Shown in pieces: positions 53,876-61,465 of a stretch of 64,000 nucleotides of DNA. Source of the DNA: JAJFUB01 sp964622325 (GTDB lineage Bacteria > Armatimonadota > Zipacnadia > Zipacnadales > UBA11051). The stretch covers positions 1 through 64,000 of the forward strand of contig CAZUOJ010000003.1 in NCBI GenBank assembly GCA_964622325.1, read 5' to 3'. Position 1 is the first letter of the stretch, and the number at the start of each line of letters is the position of its first letter. The notes under the pieces are model-generated. The model made no database searches. It saw nothing but the letters and a program-made list of their open reading frames with translations, and was not told the DNA's origin. Both the position numbers and the translations under genes were made by a program.

Positions 53876-53925
53876 AAAAGAAAAGAAAAGAAAAGAAAAG
53901 AAAAGAAAAGAAAAGAAAAGAAAAG
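53876..53925. repeat. (AAAAG)10 pentanucleotide microsatellite
   Basis: Ten perfect tandem copies of AAAAG on the plus strand, that is CTTTT on the coding strand of the downstream Gfo/Idh gene. It lies in the 220-nt gap between the SDR gene and the Gfo/Idh gene, 57 nt before the latter's start codon. It is the only long simple repeat in the window. Confidence 0.97.
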
Positions 53926-54039
53926 AACGATATCAGCCATCACAATTTGCGCTTGGATTTCAGGCAGGATTTTTGTTTGTATGCTTGTATGCTTCTGTGC
54001 CGCCCAGCTTGCGGACAGCTTGCCGCTACGGCAGCGCCG

Positions 54040-54855
54040 TCACCAGCATGTGAATCCGCCATCCACAGGCAAATTGACGCCCGTCACATAGCCCGCTGCA
54101 TCGGAAGCCAAAAACACAACAGCGCCTTTTAAATCCACGCCGTCTTTGCCCATCCGGCCAAGGGGCGTTTGCCGGCAATAACGACGAATGAATTCCGGCG
54201 GCTGGCCGCGTTCAAAGCCGCCCGGCGAGATGGCATTGACGCGAATGCCGTATTTGCCATTTTCCGCAGCTAAATCCCGCATAAAGCCAATCAGGCCTGC
54301 TTTGGCGGCGCTGTAACAGGACATATTGGGGATCATTTCGGGCGAGCCCTCATAGACGGAGCGATCGCGTCCAATCATCCCGCTGATCGAAGCAATGACA
54401 ATAATGGAGCCCTGGCCTTGCTGCTTCATTATAGGCAGAGCTGCGCGGCAACACAAAAATGTTCCCCGCATGTTAACAGCGATCACATAATCCCAATCGG
54501 CGATGGACATTTTTTCGGTGGAAGCTTCTCCTGTCAGCCGCGCTCCCCCGGCATTGCACACAAGCACATCCAGCCGCCCGAATTCCTCCAGCACACGCGC
54601 GAAGGCGGCCGCCACAGAGTCTTCATTCACAACATCCAGCTGCAAGGGGAGAATGCGAACGGGGAGATATTCCTGCAATGCGGCGGCGGCTTTTTCGGCT
54701 TTTGCCAAATCGCGGGATGTGATGACAAGGTGCGCGCCGGCTTCGCCTAAAGCTTCCGCCATATCCAGGCCCAGATTTTGAGCGCCGCCTGTAATCATCG
54801 CCACGCGCCCTGTCAAATCAAAAAGCTCCTGTATATGCGGCCCCCTGCGCCCCAT
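54040..54855 (-). CDS. Short-chain dehydrogenase/reductase
   Basis: 271-residue classical SDR. The NAD(P) site is MITGGAQNLGLDMAEALGEA, the structural NAG is in LVCNAGGARL, and the catalytic tetrad residues are Ser in VIASISGMIG and Tyr/Lys in SCYSAAKAGLIG. The end is GYVTGVNLPVDGGFTCW. The extended segment DRSVYEGSPEMIPNMS between Ser and Tyr is longer than typical. Such SDRs often oxidise gluconate-like or other sugar acids; the substrate here is unknown. GAGGAG lies about 8 nt upstream of the start. It is next to a Gfo/Idh gene, suggesting sugar catabolism. Confidence 0.92.
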   Translation of the reverse strand: MGRRGPHIQELFDLTGRVAMITGGAQNLGLDMAEALGEAGAHLVITSRDLAKAEKAAAALQEYLPVRILPLQLDVVNEDSVAAAFARVLEEFGRLDVLVCNAGGARLTGEASTEKMSIADWDYVIAVNMRGTFLCCRAALPIMKQQGQGSIIVIASISGMIGRDRSVYEGSPEMIPNMSCYSAAKAGLIGFMRDLAAENGKYGIRVNAISPGGFERGQPPEFIRRYCRQTPLGRMGKDGVDLKGAVVFLASDAAGYVTGVNLPVDGGFTCW

Positions 54856-55024
54856 TGCGCTCTCCTCTTTTTGTAAAATATGATGTTAGCTTTTTGCTTT
54901 GCGTGTTTGGCTGCAAGAGATTTGGGAAAATGGCTTTAAGCAGGCGTGTCTGTCACTGTTTTTGCTTTTGTTTTTGGCCTTTTCCTTCAAAAGCTTGCAG
55001 GATCTTATGCCTGCTACAGCAGGC

Positions 55025-56485
55025 CTAATGCGGCAATTGATAATTAGGCGCTTCTTCTGTGATTGTAATATCATGCACATGGCTTTCTTGCAGCCCGGCG
55101 GCCGTGATCCGATAAAATCTGGCTTTTTCTTGCAGCTCGGGAATTGTGCGCGTGCCGCAATAGCCCATTCCGGCGCGCAGCCCGCCGACAAGCTGTTTCA
55201 CGACAGCCGAAAGCGGCCCCTTATAGGGGACACGCCCCTCTATGCCTTGCGGCACAAGCTCCTCGTCTTCCAACAGCCCATATCGCTCGCGGGCTTCGGG
55301 ACGCGCCGCCAGAGCGCCCAGGGAGCCCATTCCGCGATATTCCTTATATGTCCGTCCCCGATATAATACAGTGGCTCCCGGGCTTTCCTCTGTGCCGGCA
55401 AAAAGCGAGCCAATCATCACACTGTCCGCGCCCGCGGCCAAAGCTTTCGTAATGTCGCCCGAATATTTAATGCCGCCGTCGGCAATGAGCGGAATGCCGG
55501 CTTCTCGTGTCGCGCGCGCGGCTTCGGCTATGGCTGTAATTTGCGGCACGCCGGCGCCAGCAACGATACGCGTCGTGCAGATGGAGCCGGGGCCAATGCC
55601 GACTTTCACAGCATCTGCCCCCGCAGCGATGAGATCACGCGCGCCCTCTTCCGTAGCCACATTCCCGCCGATTACAGGAACAGAAAAATTCTCCTTAAGC
55701 ATTTCTACTGTCTTGAGCACATTGGCGGAATGGCCATGTGCGCTATCCACGACAATGGCGTCAACGCCGCGTTCCACTAACGCAGCCACACGATCTTTTG
55801 TTTCTTCGCCCACGCCCACTGCTGCCGCACAGCGCAGCCGCCCTAATTCGTCCTTGCAGGCATTGGGATATTTGGCCACTTTTTCGATGTCCTTGATTGT
55901 GATGAGGCCAAGCAAATTATTTTCTTCATCTACAACAGGCAGCTTCTCAATGCGATGTTTGTGCAAGATAGCCTTCGCTTCTTCTAATGTCGTGCCTTCA
56001 TGTGTTGTAATCAGCCCTTCGCTTGTCATGGCCTCCCGAATGGGCTTGTTCATATCTGTTTCGAAACGCAAATCCCGATTCGTCAAAATCCCCACTAGAC
56101 GCCGCCCGACTGTAATCGGCAGGCCCGAAATCCGATATTGCTGCATTAGTGCCAGGGCCTCGCCCACTTTATGATCAGGCGACAGCGTCACTGGATCAAT
56201 AATCATTCCGCTTTCAGATCTTTTGACGCGATCCACTTCGCGCGCCTGTGCCTCAATGCTCATATTGCGATGGATGACGCCTATGCCGCCCTCACGCGCT
56301 AGCGCGATGGCTAATTCCGCTTCCGTCACCATATCCATCGCGGCCGACAAAATCGGAATATTCAGCCGGATTGTATTGGTCAGGCGTGTACTGACATCTG
56401 CCTCGGCAGGCAAAAAATCCGCCCGCGCGGGCACAAGCAGCACATCATCAAAAGATAAAGCCTGTTTTTCAAAGCGATTGGACAA
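55025..56485 (-). CDS. guaB: IMP dehydrogenase, TTG start
   Basis: Oxidises IMP to XMP in guanine nucleotide synthesis. The 486 residues show FDDVLLVPARADFLP, two CBS domains (about residues 95-205) and the substrate loop VGIGPGSICTTRIVAG with catalytic Cys303. GGIKYSGDITKALAAGA and the flap ending in YRGMGSLGA complete the set. The start is a TTG at 56485: it gives the family N-terminus LSNRFEKQALSFDD, and AGAGGTGAT, an almost perfect anti-16S match, lies just upstream. A longer reading to 56548 adds 21 residues without support. The tail after GTRTIPELQ is normal. Confidence 0.96.
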   Translation of the reverse strand: MSNRFEKQALSFDDVLLVPARADFLPAEADVSTRLTNTIRLNIPILSAAMDMVTEAELAIALAREGGIGVIHRNMSIEAQAREVDRVKRSESGMIIDPVTLSPDHKVGEALALMQQYRISGLPITVGRRLVGILTNRDLRFETDMNKPIREAMTSEGLITTHEGTTLEEAKAILHKHRIEKLPVVDEENNLLGLITIKDIEKVAKYPNACKDELGRLRCAAAVGVGEETKDRVAALVERGVDAIVVDSAHGHSANVLKTVEMLKENFSVPVIGGNVATEEGARDLIAAGADAVKVGIGPGSICTTRIVAGAGVPQITAIAEAARATREAGIPLIADGGIKYSGDITKALAAGADSVMIGSLFAGTEESPGATVLYRGRTYKEYRGMGSLGALAARPEARERYGLLEDEELVPQGIEGRVPYKGPLSAVVKQLVGGLRAGMGYCGTRTIPELQEKARFYRITAAGLQESHVHDITITEEAPNYQLPH

Positions 56486-56489
56486 GGCT

Positions 56490-56498
56490 ATCACCTCT
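56490..56498 (-). promoter_or_regulatory. Near-perfect Shine-Dalgarno deciding the TTG start of guaB
   Basis: The minus strand reads AGAGGTGAT; GAGG is 8 nt before TTG 56485. This is a rare GGT in a window that otherwise avoids the trinucleotide. Confidence 0.75.
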
Positions 56499-56645
56499 AA
56501 CGCGCCCCGCGCAACTTTAAGCTTAGCCGCTGTTTGTGGGCGCAACAAATTTTCGCTTAATTGGGGCTAATTTTATTCTCACGAACAGCTAATTTTTACA
56601 GCGCGCAAAGTCGTTACGCTGTTTCCCGCTCCGGGGAAACGCGTT

Positions 56646-57482
56646 TCAGCCTTCCACATCCACTTCTCCTACAATTTCCAGCCCCTGCCAGATAAGCTCC
56701 AGATATTTTTCTGGCTCGTTTAGCCACATAAAGCGCTGCGGCTCCTCCACAGCCGCTACATACAGGGGCTTGTCGCGTGTCAAGCCTAATTCGGGAACTT
56801 CGCGGATAATCGCTTTCCGTAGAGGCGGCAACGGCTGCTTATAATGGGGATTTTTAATCCAGCGTGCCTTCCCGTCCTCCTGAACATAATAATAAGCAAA
56901 GCCACGCGCCTCTTCCACTTTTTGATACACAGACGAAAAGCGATTGGACACCCAATTACTCATAACAAGCGGCTGCCGCTGTGTATTTATGGTCACATGG
57001 CCGTAATTGGGCGGCATTATGGCTTTATCCCGCGGCTGCGCCTCCACAATTATTGCGTCCTCCACACGCACTTCTTCCGGCCCTAAATTAATGTCATTCA
57101 CTTTTTGTAAAAGATATAACGCCCGGCCGTCAATAATTTCATAGACTTCCGGCCAGGCTGTAGCCGTGCCTGGAATAAGCGGATGATAATGGCCTGATGT
57201 CTTCATAAACTCCCGGCCAAACAGCCCGCCGCGAAAAACGCTTACATCATAGCGCAAATCGTGTGTTTCCTTCAGATAGGGGTCCTTTTTCAGGCCTGTG
57301 TCACGCAGCATCCAATAAATGATTTCGGGCAACTCACAATCCGGATCCAAAAGCACACGCCGCATTTGTTCCGCCAGGCGCGTGCCATACAACGGATCAC
57401 GCGCTTCGGGCCCAAATGCAAAATGCAATGTCTCCGGATCATACATGAGCGGCAAGCCTGCGATGTCGTCCAGATGAAGCAT
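56646..57482 (-). CDS. Cupin-type (archaeal-like) glucose-6-phosphate isomerase
   Basis: 278-residue protein with the cupin phosphoglucose-isomerase signature: SGHYHPLIPGTATAWPEVYE (GHxH metal ligands and the Glu), then YGHVTIN with the fourth His. N-terminal THDLRYDVSVFRGGLFG matches the same family. These metal-dependent enzymes interconvert glucose-6-P and fructose-6-P in archaea and a few bacteria and are unrelated to the usual Pgi. The C-terminal ~60 residues (DKPLYVAAVEEPQRFMWL) extend beyond the ~190-residue archaeal core. It lies 135 nt downstream of a ROK sugar kinase gene, so the two may form a glucose entry route. The tail's function is unknown. Confidence 0.85.
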   Translation of the reverse strand: MLHLDDIAGLPLMYDPETLHFAFGPEARDPLYGTRLAEQMRRVLLDPDCELPEIIYWMLRDTGLKKDPYLKETHDLRYDVSVFRGGLFGREFMKTSGHYHPLIPGTATAWPEVYEIIDGRALYLLQKVNDINLGPEEVRVEDAIIVEAQPRDKAIMPPNYGHVTINTQRQPLVMSNWVSNRFSSVYQKVEEARGFAYYYVQEDGKARWIKNPHYKQPLPPLRKAIIREVPELGLTRDKPLYVAAVEEPQRFMWLNEPEKYLELIWQGLEIVGEVDVEG

Positions 57483-57617
57483 TTATCCCTCCCAAATTCA
57501 TAATTCCTGAGGCTCTACGGCTTTAAATTGTGCTGGGCGAAAAACGCACGTAAATTTCCTTCTCGCCCCGTCAGGCTTTATATGTAATGATACTCTATAC
57601 AGGGTTCCTGCTGCAAG

Positions 57618-58556
57618 TTACGAGCCGCACATGAGTCCATGCTTCTGAAAGATAAGCGCGGCCGCCCCGATGACGCCGGCATCATAGCCAAAAGCCGCCT
57701 TCACGATGGGCGTCTGTTGAGCCGCCGGCATGGCTGTCCTCTGAAAAGCCTCCCGGACTGGCGCTAAATATAGCTCCCCTAAATCCGCCACGCCGCCGCC
57801 GATGACAATTATCTCCGGATTTAGCAAATTCGCTACATTCCCTAAGGCCATTCCAAGCCAACAGGCAGCCTGTGTAACAATTTTTTTAGCCGTAGCATCC
57901 CCTGCCATCGCCCGCTCCCCTACATCTTTTCCCGTGACATTGCCCAGGCCCGCCTGTTGGCCTTCTCTTCCTATGGCCTGGCCTGAGCTCAGGGCCTCCA
58001 CACAGCCACGTTTGTTGCATGTGCATGGCGGCCCCTCAGGCAGCACAATGCAATGGCCAATTTCTCCAGCGATGGAATGGGCGCCATGATACACACGCCC
58101 CTGTAAAATTACAGCGCCCCCAATTCCTGTGCCTACATTGACATAGAAAACATCCTGATGGCCCCGGGCCACTCCAAATAGCGTCTCTCCTAATCCCCCG
58201 CAATTCGCATCATTATCGACAATCGCGGGCAAACTCAATTCCTGGGCAAAAATATCCGCCAGCTTTAGCCCTGGGGGCCAGCCTGTCACATGATGGGAAC
58301 GCACAATGGCCTGTTTTGGAAAATCAACAGGCCCTCCAAAGCCTATGCCTATGCCCATCGGCGGCGCAAAGAGCGCTCCTACGCTTGTTCGTTGTTCTTG
58401 TAACAGCTGATGCGCCAAATTCAGCAAGCGTTTCAGCGCTTTTTGGCCATCAGAAGGCGTTGGCTCTCGCAGCAGCGCGAGCACATGCCCCTCGTTTGAC
58501 ACAAGCCCCACGGAAAGCCGTGTCCCGCCAATATCAATTCCTAAAGCCGTTTGCAC
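57618..58556 (-). CDS. ROK-family sugar kinase (glucokinase-like)
   Basis: 312-residue ATP-dependent sugar kinase. The ATP-binding GIDIGGTRLSVGLV is at the N-terminus. Sugar contacts are IGFGGPVDFP and VDNDANCGGLGETLFG with the catalytic Asp. The zinc-binding ROK signature is GEIGHCIV...CTCNKRGCVEALSSG, with Asn where many have Gly after the second Cys. No N-terminal HTH is present, so it is an enzyme rather than a repressor. It is followed by a cupin-type glucose-6-phosphate isomerase. Glucose is the likely substrate, but N-acetyl-hexosamines or fructose cannot be excluded. Confidence 0.9.
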   Translation of the reverse strand: MQTALGIDIGGTRLSVGLVSNEGHVLALLREPTPSDGQKALKRLLNLAHQLLQEQRTSVGALFAPPMGIGIGFGGPVDFPKQAIVRSHHVTGWPPGLKLADIFAQELSLPAIVDNDANCGGLGETLFGVARGHQDVFYVNVGTGIGGAVILQGRVYHGAHSIAGEIGHCIVLPEGPPCTCNKRGCVEALSSGQAIGREGQQAGLGNVTGKDVGERAMAGDATAKKIVTQAACWLGMALGNVANLLNPEIIVIGGGVADLGELYLAPVREAFQRTAMPAAQQTPIVKAAFGYDAGVIGAAALIFQKHGLMCGS

Positions 58557-58562
58557 CCTATT

Positions 58563-59489
58563 TCAAGCTCCTCTATTGTCGCAATACAATTGCAATAAAG
58601 CGAGCGTTCCCAAACCGTAATATGTATATTCTACATCTGTTCCGAAATCTTCAGGATATGCGCCAAAGCCTCCCGAACTATGGGCACAAGCACGAACAAA
58701 TCGGGCCATTGCGGACAAATTTACAAGCTCTAAGCCCCCTAAGATAAATAATGTCGTGCTGGCAGTGAATGTTGAAAGCAGCTCAGGCTTGGCGCCTTGA
58801 TGAGCACAAAAGCCTCCGACGAGGCTTTGCTGAGAAATAAAATAGCGTTGCGCCTTTTCGGCTTTGTCGGCATGCAAGGCGTTTTGCATAAATAAAAAGC
58901 TGATTGCCGCGGCTGTGCTATTTGTTTGTGAGGGCTGTCCCGGCGCTTGAGCAAAGCCTCCGTCAGGCTGTTGTAAAGCTTCAATGGCGGCAATAGCCCT
59001 GTGAGGCGCGGGCATGGCTTCTCCCAGCATTTCCAGGCATAATGCCGCTAAAAATGTAGCATAGGCAATTTGGGGGCTGGCGGGACTGTAAAAATAGCCA
59101 TTTTCGGAACAACGCCTAGAGACAATTGTTTGTCGACAGGCTTGCTCATTTATCGCCATATAAATGTTATGTTGGGCCAGCAGCCGCCGTATATTCAAAA
59201 GACAAAACACATCCACAAGATCATGGGGCGCTGGCACATTCTGGAGAAATTGTTTGACGCGTTGTAGAGAAGAAAAAACAGATGATTCCCCTGATAAGAA
59301 AGACAGCATATCCAGCAGGCGCACGCCAAAATCTGTATAATACAGATCCACATCCCCTTCGCGGCCTGCAAATCCGCCCTGGGGATGTTGACAGCCAGAC
59401 ACATAAGCTAATTGCGCCTCTACAAATCGTGCGCTTAGCTTTTGCGCTCCGCTTTTTAACATCCTGTCCCAAAATGCCATAAAATTCAT
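58563..59489 (-). CDS. Prenyltransferase/terpene-cyclase alpha-barrel protein lacking zinc ligands
   Basis: 308-residue alpha-alpha barrel made of prenyltransferase-beta/squalene-cyclase-like repeats: QHPQGGFAGREGDVDLYYTD, QQPDGGFAQAPGQPSQTNST, SLVGGFCAHQGAKPE and HSSGGFGAYPEDFGTDVEYT. Overall layout and length resemble the beta subunit of protein geranylgeranyltransferases. The positions that should hold the zinc ligands (Asp/Cys, and His in a D-x-Y-H-T motif) are not conserved: the last reads DVEYTYY. There is also no DxDD of class II cyclases. Its biochemical role is unknown. It is in the same orientation as the polyprenyl synthase and squalene-hopene cyclase genes and starts 85 nt after the former, so it probably acts on the same isoprenoids. 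Confidence 0.75.
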   Translation of the reverse strand: MNFMAFWDRMLKSGAQKLSARFVEAQLAYVSGCQHPQGGFAGREGDVDLYYTDFGVRLLDMLSFLSGESSVFSSLQRVKQFLQNVPAPHDLVDVFCLLNIRRLLAQHNIYMAINEQACRQTIVSRRCSENGYFYSPASPQIAYATFLAALCLEMLGEAMPAPHRAIAAIEALQQPDGGFAQAPGQPSQTNSTAAAISFLFMQNALHADKAEKAQRYFISQQSLVGGFCAHQGAKPELLSTFTASTTLFILGGLELVNLSAMARFVRACAHSSGGFGAYPEDFGTDVEYTYYGLGTLALLQLYCDNRGA

Positions 59490-59574
59490 AACGAAATCTT
59501 TCGGCGGAATTAAGATAGAGACATGTGGGGAATGTATTCAGCAAAGCAACATACGCCCAATGAAGGGCTGGCTA

Positions 59575-61350
59575 TTACGCTGACGGCACAAAGCGGCGGG
59601 ATAAGATATTGCGCACAAGAAAACGCAAAAGCCTTCCTACATCCGCGTCTGGCGCTTCATCCGCCGTTTGTAGTGCTCTTTGCCGCAGCCTTTCATAAAG
59701 CTGCTGCGCCTTGGCGAAGACTCCCAGCTCTTCATAAAGCTCCCGCGCCCGGGCAATGGCCTCATTCGGCTCGTCCTGACATCTTTCCCGCAGAGCAGCT
59801 AATTTTTCCCCTCCCCCCGCTTGCACGGCAAAAGCATACAATATCGTGGGCCGGCCTGCTGCTAAATCGCGCGCGCAGGAAAGAAATTCTGGAGCCGAAT
59901 TATCTGCTTCCCAATCTGTTAAATCATCCAGCACTTGATAGCCTTCTCCTACATATAAAGCAAATTGTCGGAGCCATTTTTCATTGTTAACAGGGCCCGC
60001 GGCGCGCACGCCCGTGTATAACGCGGCTTCAAAGGCCGGCGCTGTCTTTTGGCTGGCAATTTGCAGTGCTTGCAGGGGCTCAAAGTTTTCTGCAGGATAA
60101 CGATGCCAGAGCAATTCCGCGCCCTGTCCGCAACACAATTGCAAATGTGCCGCGGATAATTTTGCTAAAATATCGCTTACGCATTCAGCGCCCAAAGCCT
60201 CTTTTTGTGCGGCAATAAGATGATAGCCCAGCCCCACAAGATAATCTCCAACATTAATGGCGGCCTCCAAGCCATAACGTTGATGGATTGTCGGCTGTCC
60301 GTATCGATAGGCATCGGCATCTTCAATATCATCATGCACTAATGAAGCCTTATGCATGGCTTCAATCGCGATAGCCAGCGCCCGGACAGGCCGGGCAATA
60401 ATTTGTGCCAAATTCGTATCGGACGCTAACACAGAGGGGCCCTCACGACGTACGGCATAGGCCGCTAATGTGATAAATGGCCGCAAGCGTTTGCCCCCCA
60501 GCAAAAGCCAGTCGCGTGCAATGACATCCGTGGCTTCTAAGGCGGCGCGCGTTTCTGCAGGAAGAGACAAGACACATCGGCAATCGCTCAACAGATCCTC
60601 TAATTCAGCCGAAAATAGCTGCTGCGTAAAGCGTAAAAGCGGCAAATATGTGCGGAAGGAAGGCGTTTTGGGGTGGCCGGCGCTTGAGCTTGTTTTGTTT
60701 GTTAGCCCTATAGAAGAATATAAATGTAGCAACTTGTGAATATATTCTATTTCGGCCTCTGTATTTGTACATCCGTCGCGCAGCAGAGGCACAGCCTGAT
60801 GAGGAATGCCAGCATCAACAATCCGCTCAAAGGATTTGTCCAGGGAATCCAGACATGCCACGCCTAATATCGCATCTGCGTTTCCTTCCAGAACGAGCGA
60901 AACAACGGCTGATGTGCCTTCCGCAATAATGACGCGATAGCCCAGCGCTTCTGCTTCCGATTTCAGGCTATGCAAAGCGCATTGCCCGCAGCCCGCACAA
61001 TGCAGCCCTTCGGCATCCAGCCAGCCTGCGCATTTGTCTGCTGCGCTCAAACATTTGGGCAAAAGCAACAGGCGACGTTGATAAGGCACAGCCGCGTATT
61101 CACGCTGCCAAAGCGCATTGTCCAGCGCGACCATAATAAAGCCCAGCCAGGCACGAGGCCAATCGTGTTCCCGTCTGAGCTCTTCGGCCCATTGCAGGAG
61201 CTGTTCTCGCTCTGGCGGGGCCTGCAAATACTCTTCTGAAGCAGCGCGAAGCTGAGCTGCTTTTTGGGCTGCCGCTTCTCTGATGAGCAGCCGCACATTT
61301 TCCTTGGGCGGAATTTGTTTGATGTCTTCAGAGACAGAATTATTGAGCAT
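59575..61350 (-). CDS. DUF116-polyprenyl synthase fusion protein
   Basis: 591 residues in two domains. Residues about 85-200 match DUF116, a Cys-rich domain of unknown function: LLLLPKC with Cys100, Cys107, Cys118, Cys121 and Cys124, then GYRVIIAEGTSAVVSL and ILGVACLDSL. Residues about 240-591 are a trans-polyprenyl diphosphate synthase: GGKRLRPFITLAA, first Asp-rich motif VHDDIEDADAYRYG (about 338-342), GDYLVGLGYHL and second Asp-rich motif VLDDLTDWE (about 473). Both Asp-rich sites are intact. It should condense isopentenyl diphosphate to longer isoprenyl diphosphates. A metal or Fe-S role for the DUF116 part is plausible but unproven. Its neighbours are a prenyltransferase-like protein, a PQQ propeller and squalene-hopene cyclase. 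Confidence 0.85.
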   Translation of the reverse strand: MLNNSVSEDIKQIPPKENVRLLIREAAAQKAAQLRAASEEYLQAPPEREQLLQWAEELRREHDWPRAWLGFIMVALDNALWQREYAAVPYQRRLLLLPKCLSAADKCAGWLDAEGLHCAGCGQCALHSLKSEAEALGYRVIIAEGTSAVVSLVLEGNADAILGVACLDSLDKSFERIVDAGIPHQAVPLLRDGCTNTEAEIEYIHKLLHLYSSIGLTNKTSSSAGHPKTPSFRTYLPLLRFTQQLFSAELEDLLSDCRCVLSLPAETRAALEATDVIARDWLLLGGKRLRPFITLAAYAVRREGPSVLASDTNLAQIIARPVRALAIAIEAMHKASLVHDDIEDADAYRYGQPTIHQRYGLEAAINVGDYLVGLGYHLIAAQKEALGAECVSDILAKLSAAHLQLCCGQGAELLWHRYPAENFEPLQALQIASQKTAPAFEAALYTGVRAAGPVNNEKWLRQFALYVGEGYQVLDDLTDWEADNSAPEFLSCARDLAAGRPTILYAFAVQAGGGEKLAALRERCQDEPNEAIARARELYEELGVFAKAQQLYERLRQRALQTADEAPDADVGRLLRFLVRNILSRRFVPSA

Positions 61351-61465
61351 ATTGCTTTTTTATGAAAATTCGAGTGGCTAAAAGCTCAACAAAAATAATA
61401 TGCTTTCAGCATTATGTATATTTCTCTGAAAATGTGCCTCAGCCTTTATCCTTTCTCCCGGATGC

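Noticed and set aside
53876..53925. CRISPR or coding repeat
   Set aside because: It is a pure 5-nt tandem repeat without spacers and lies outside any supported gene.
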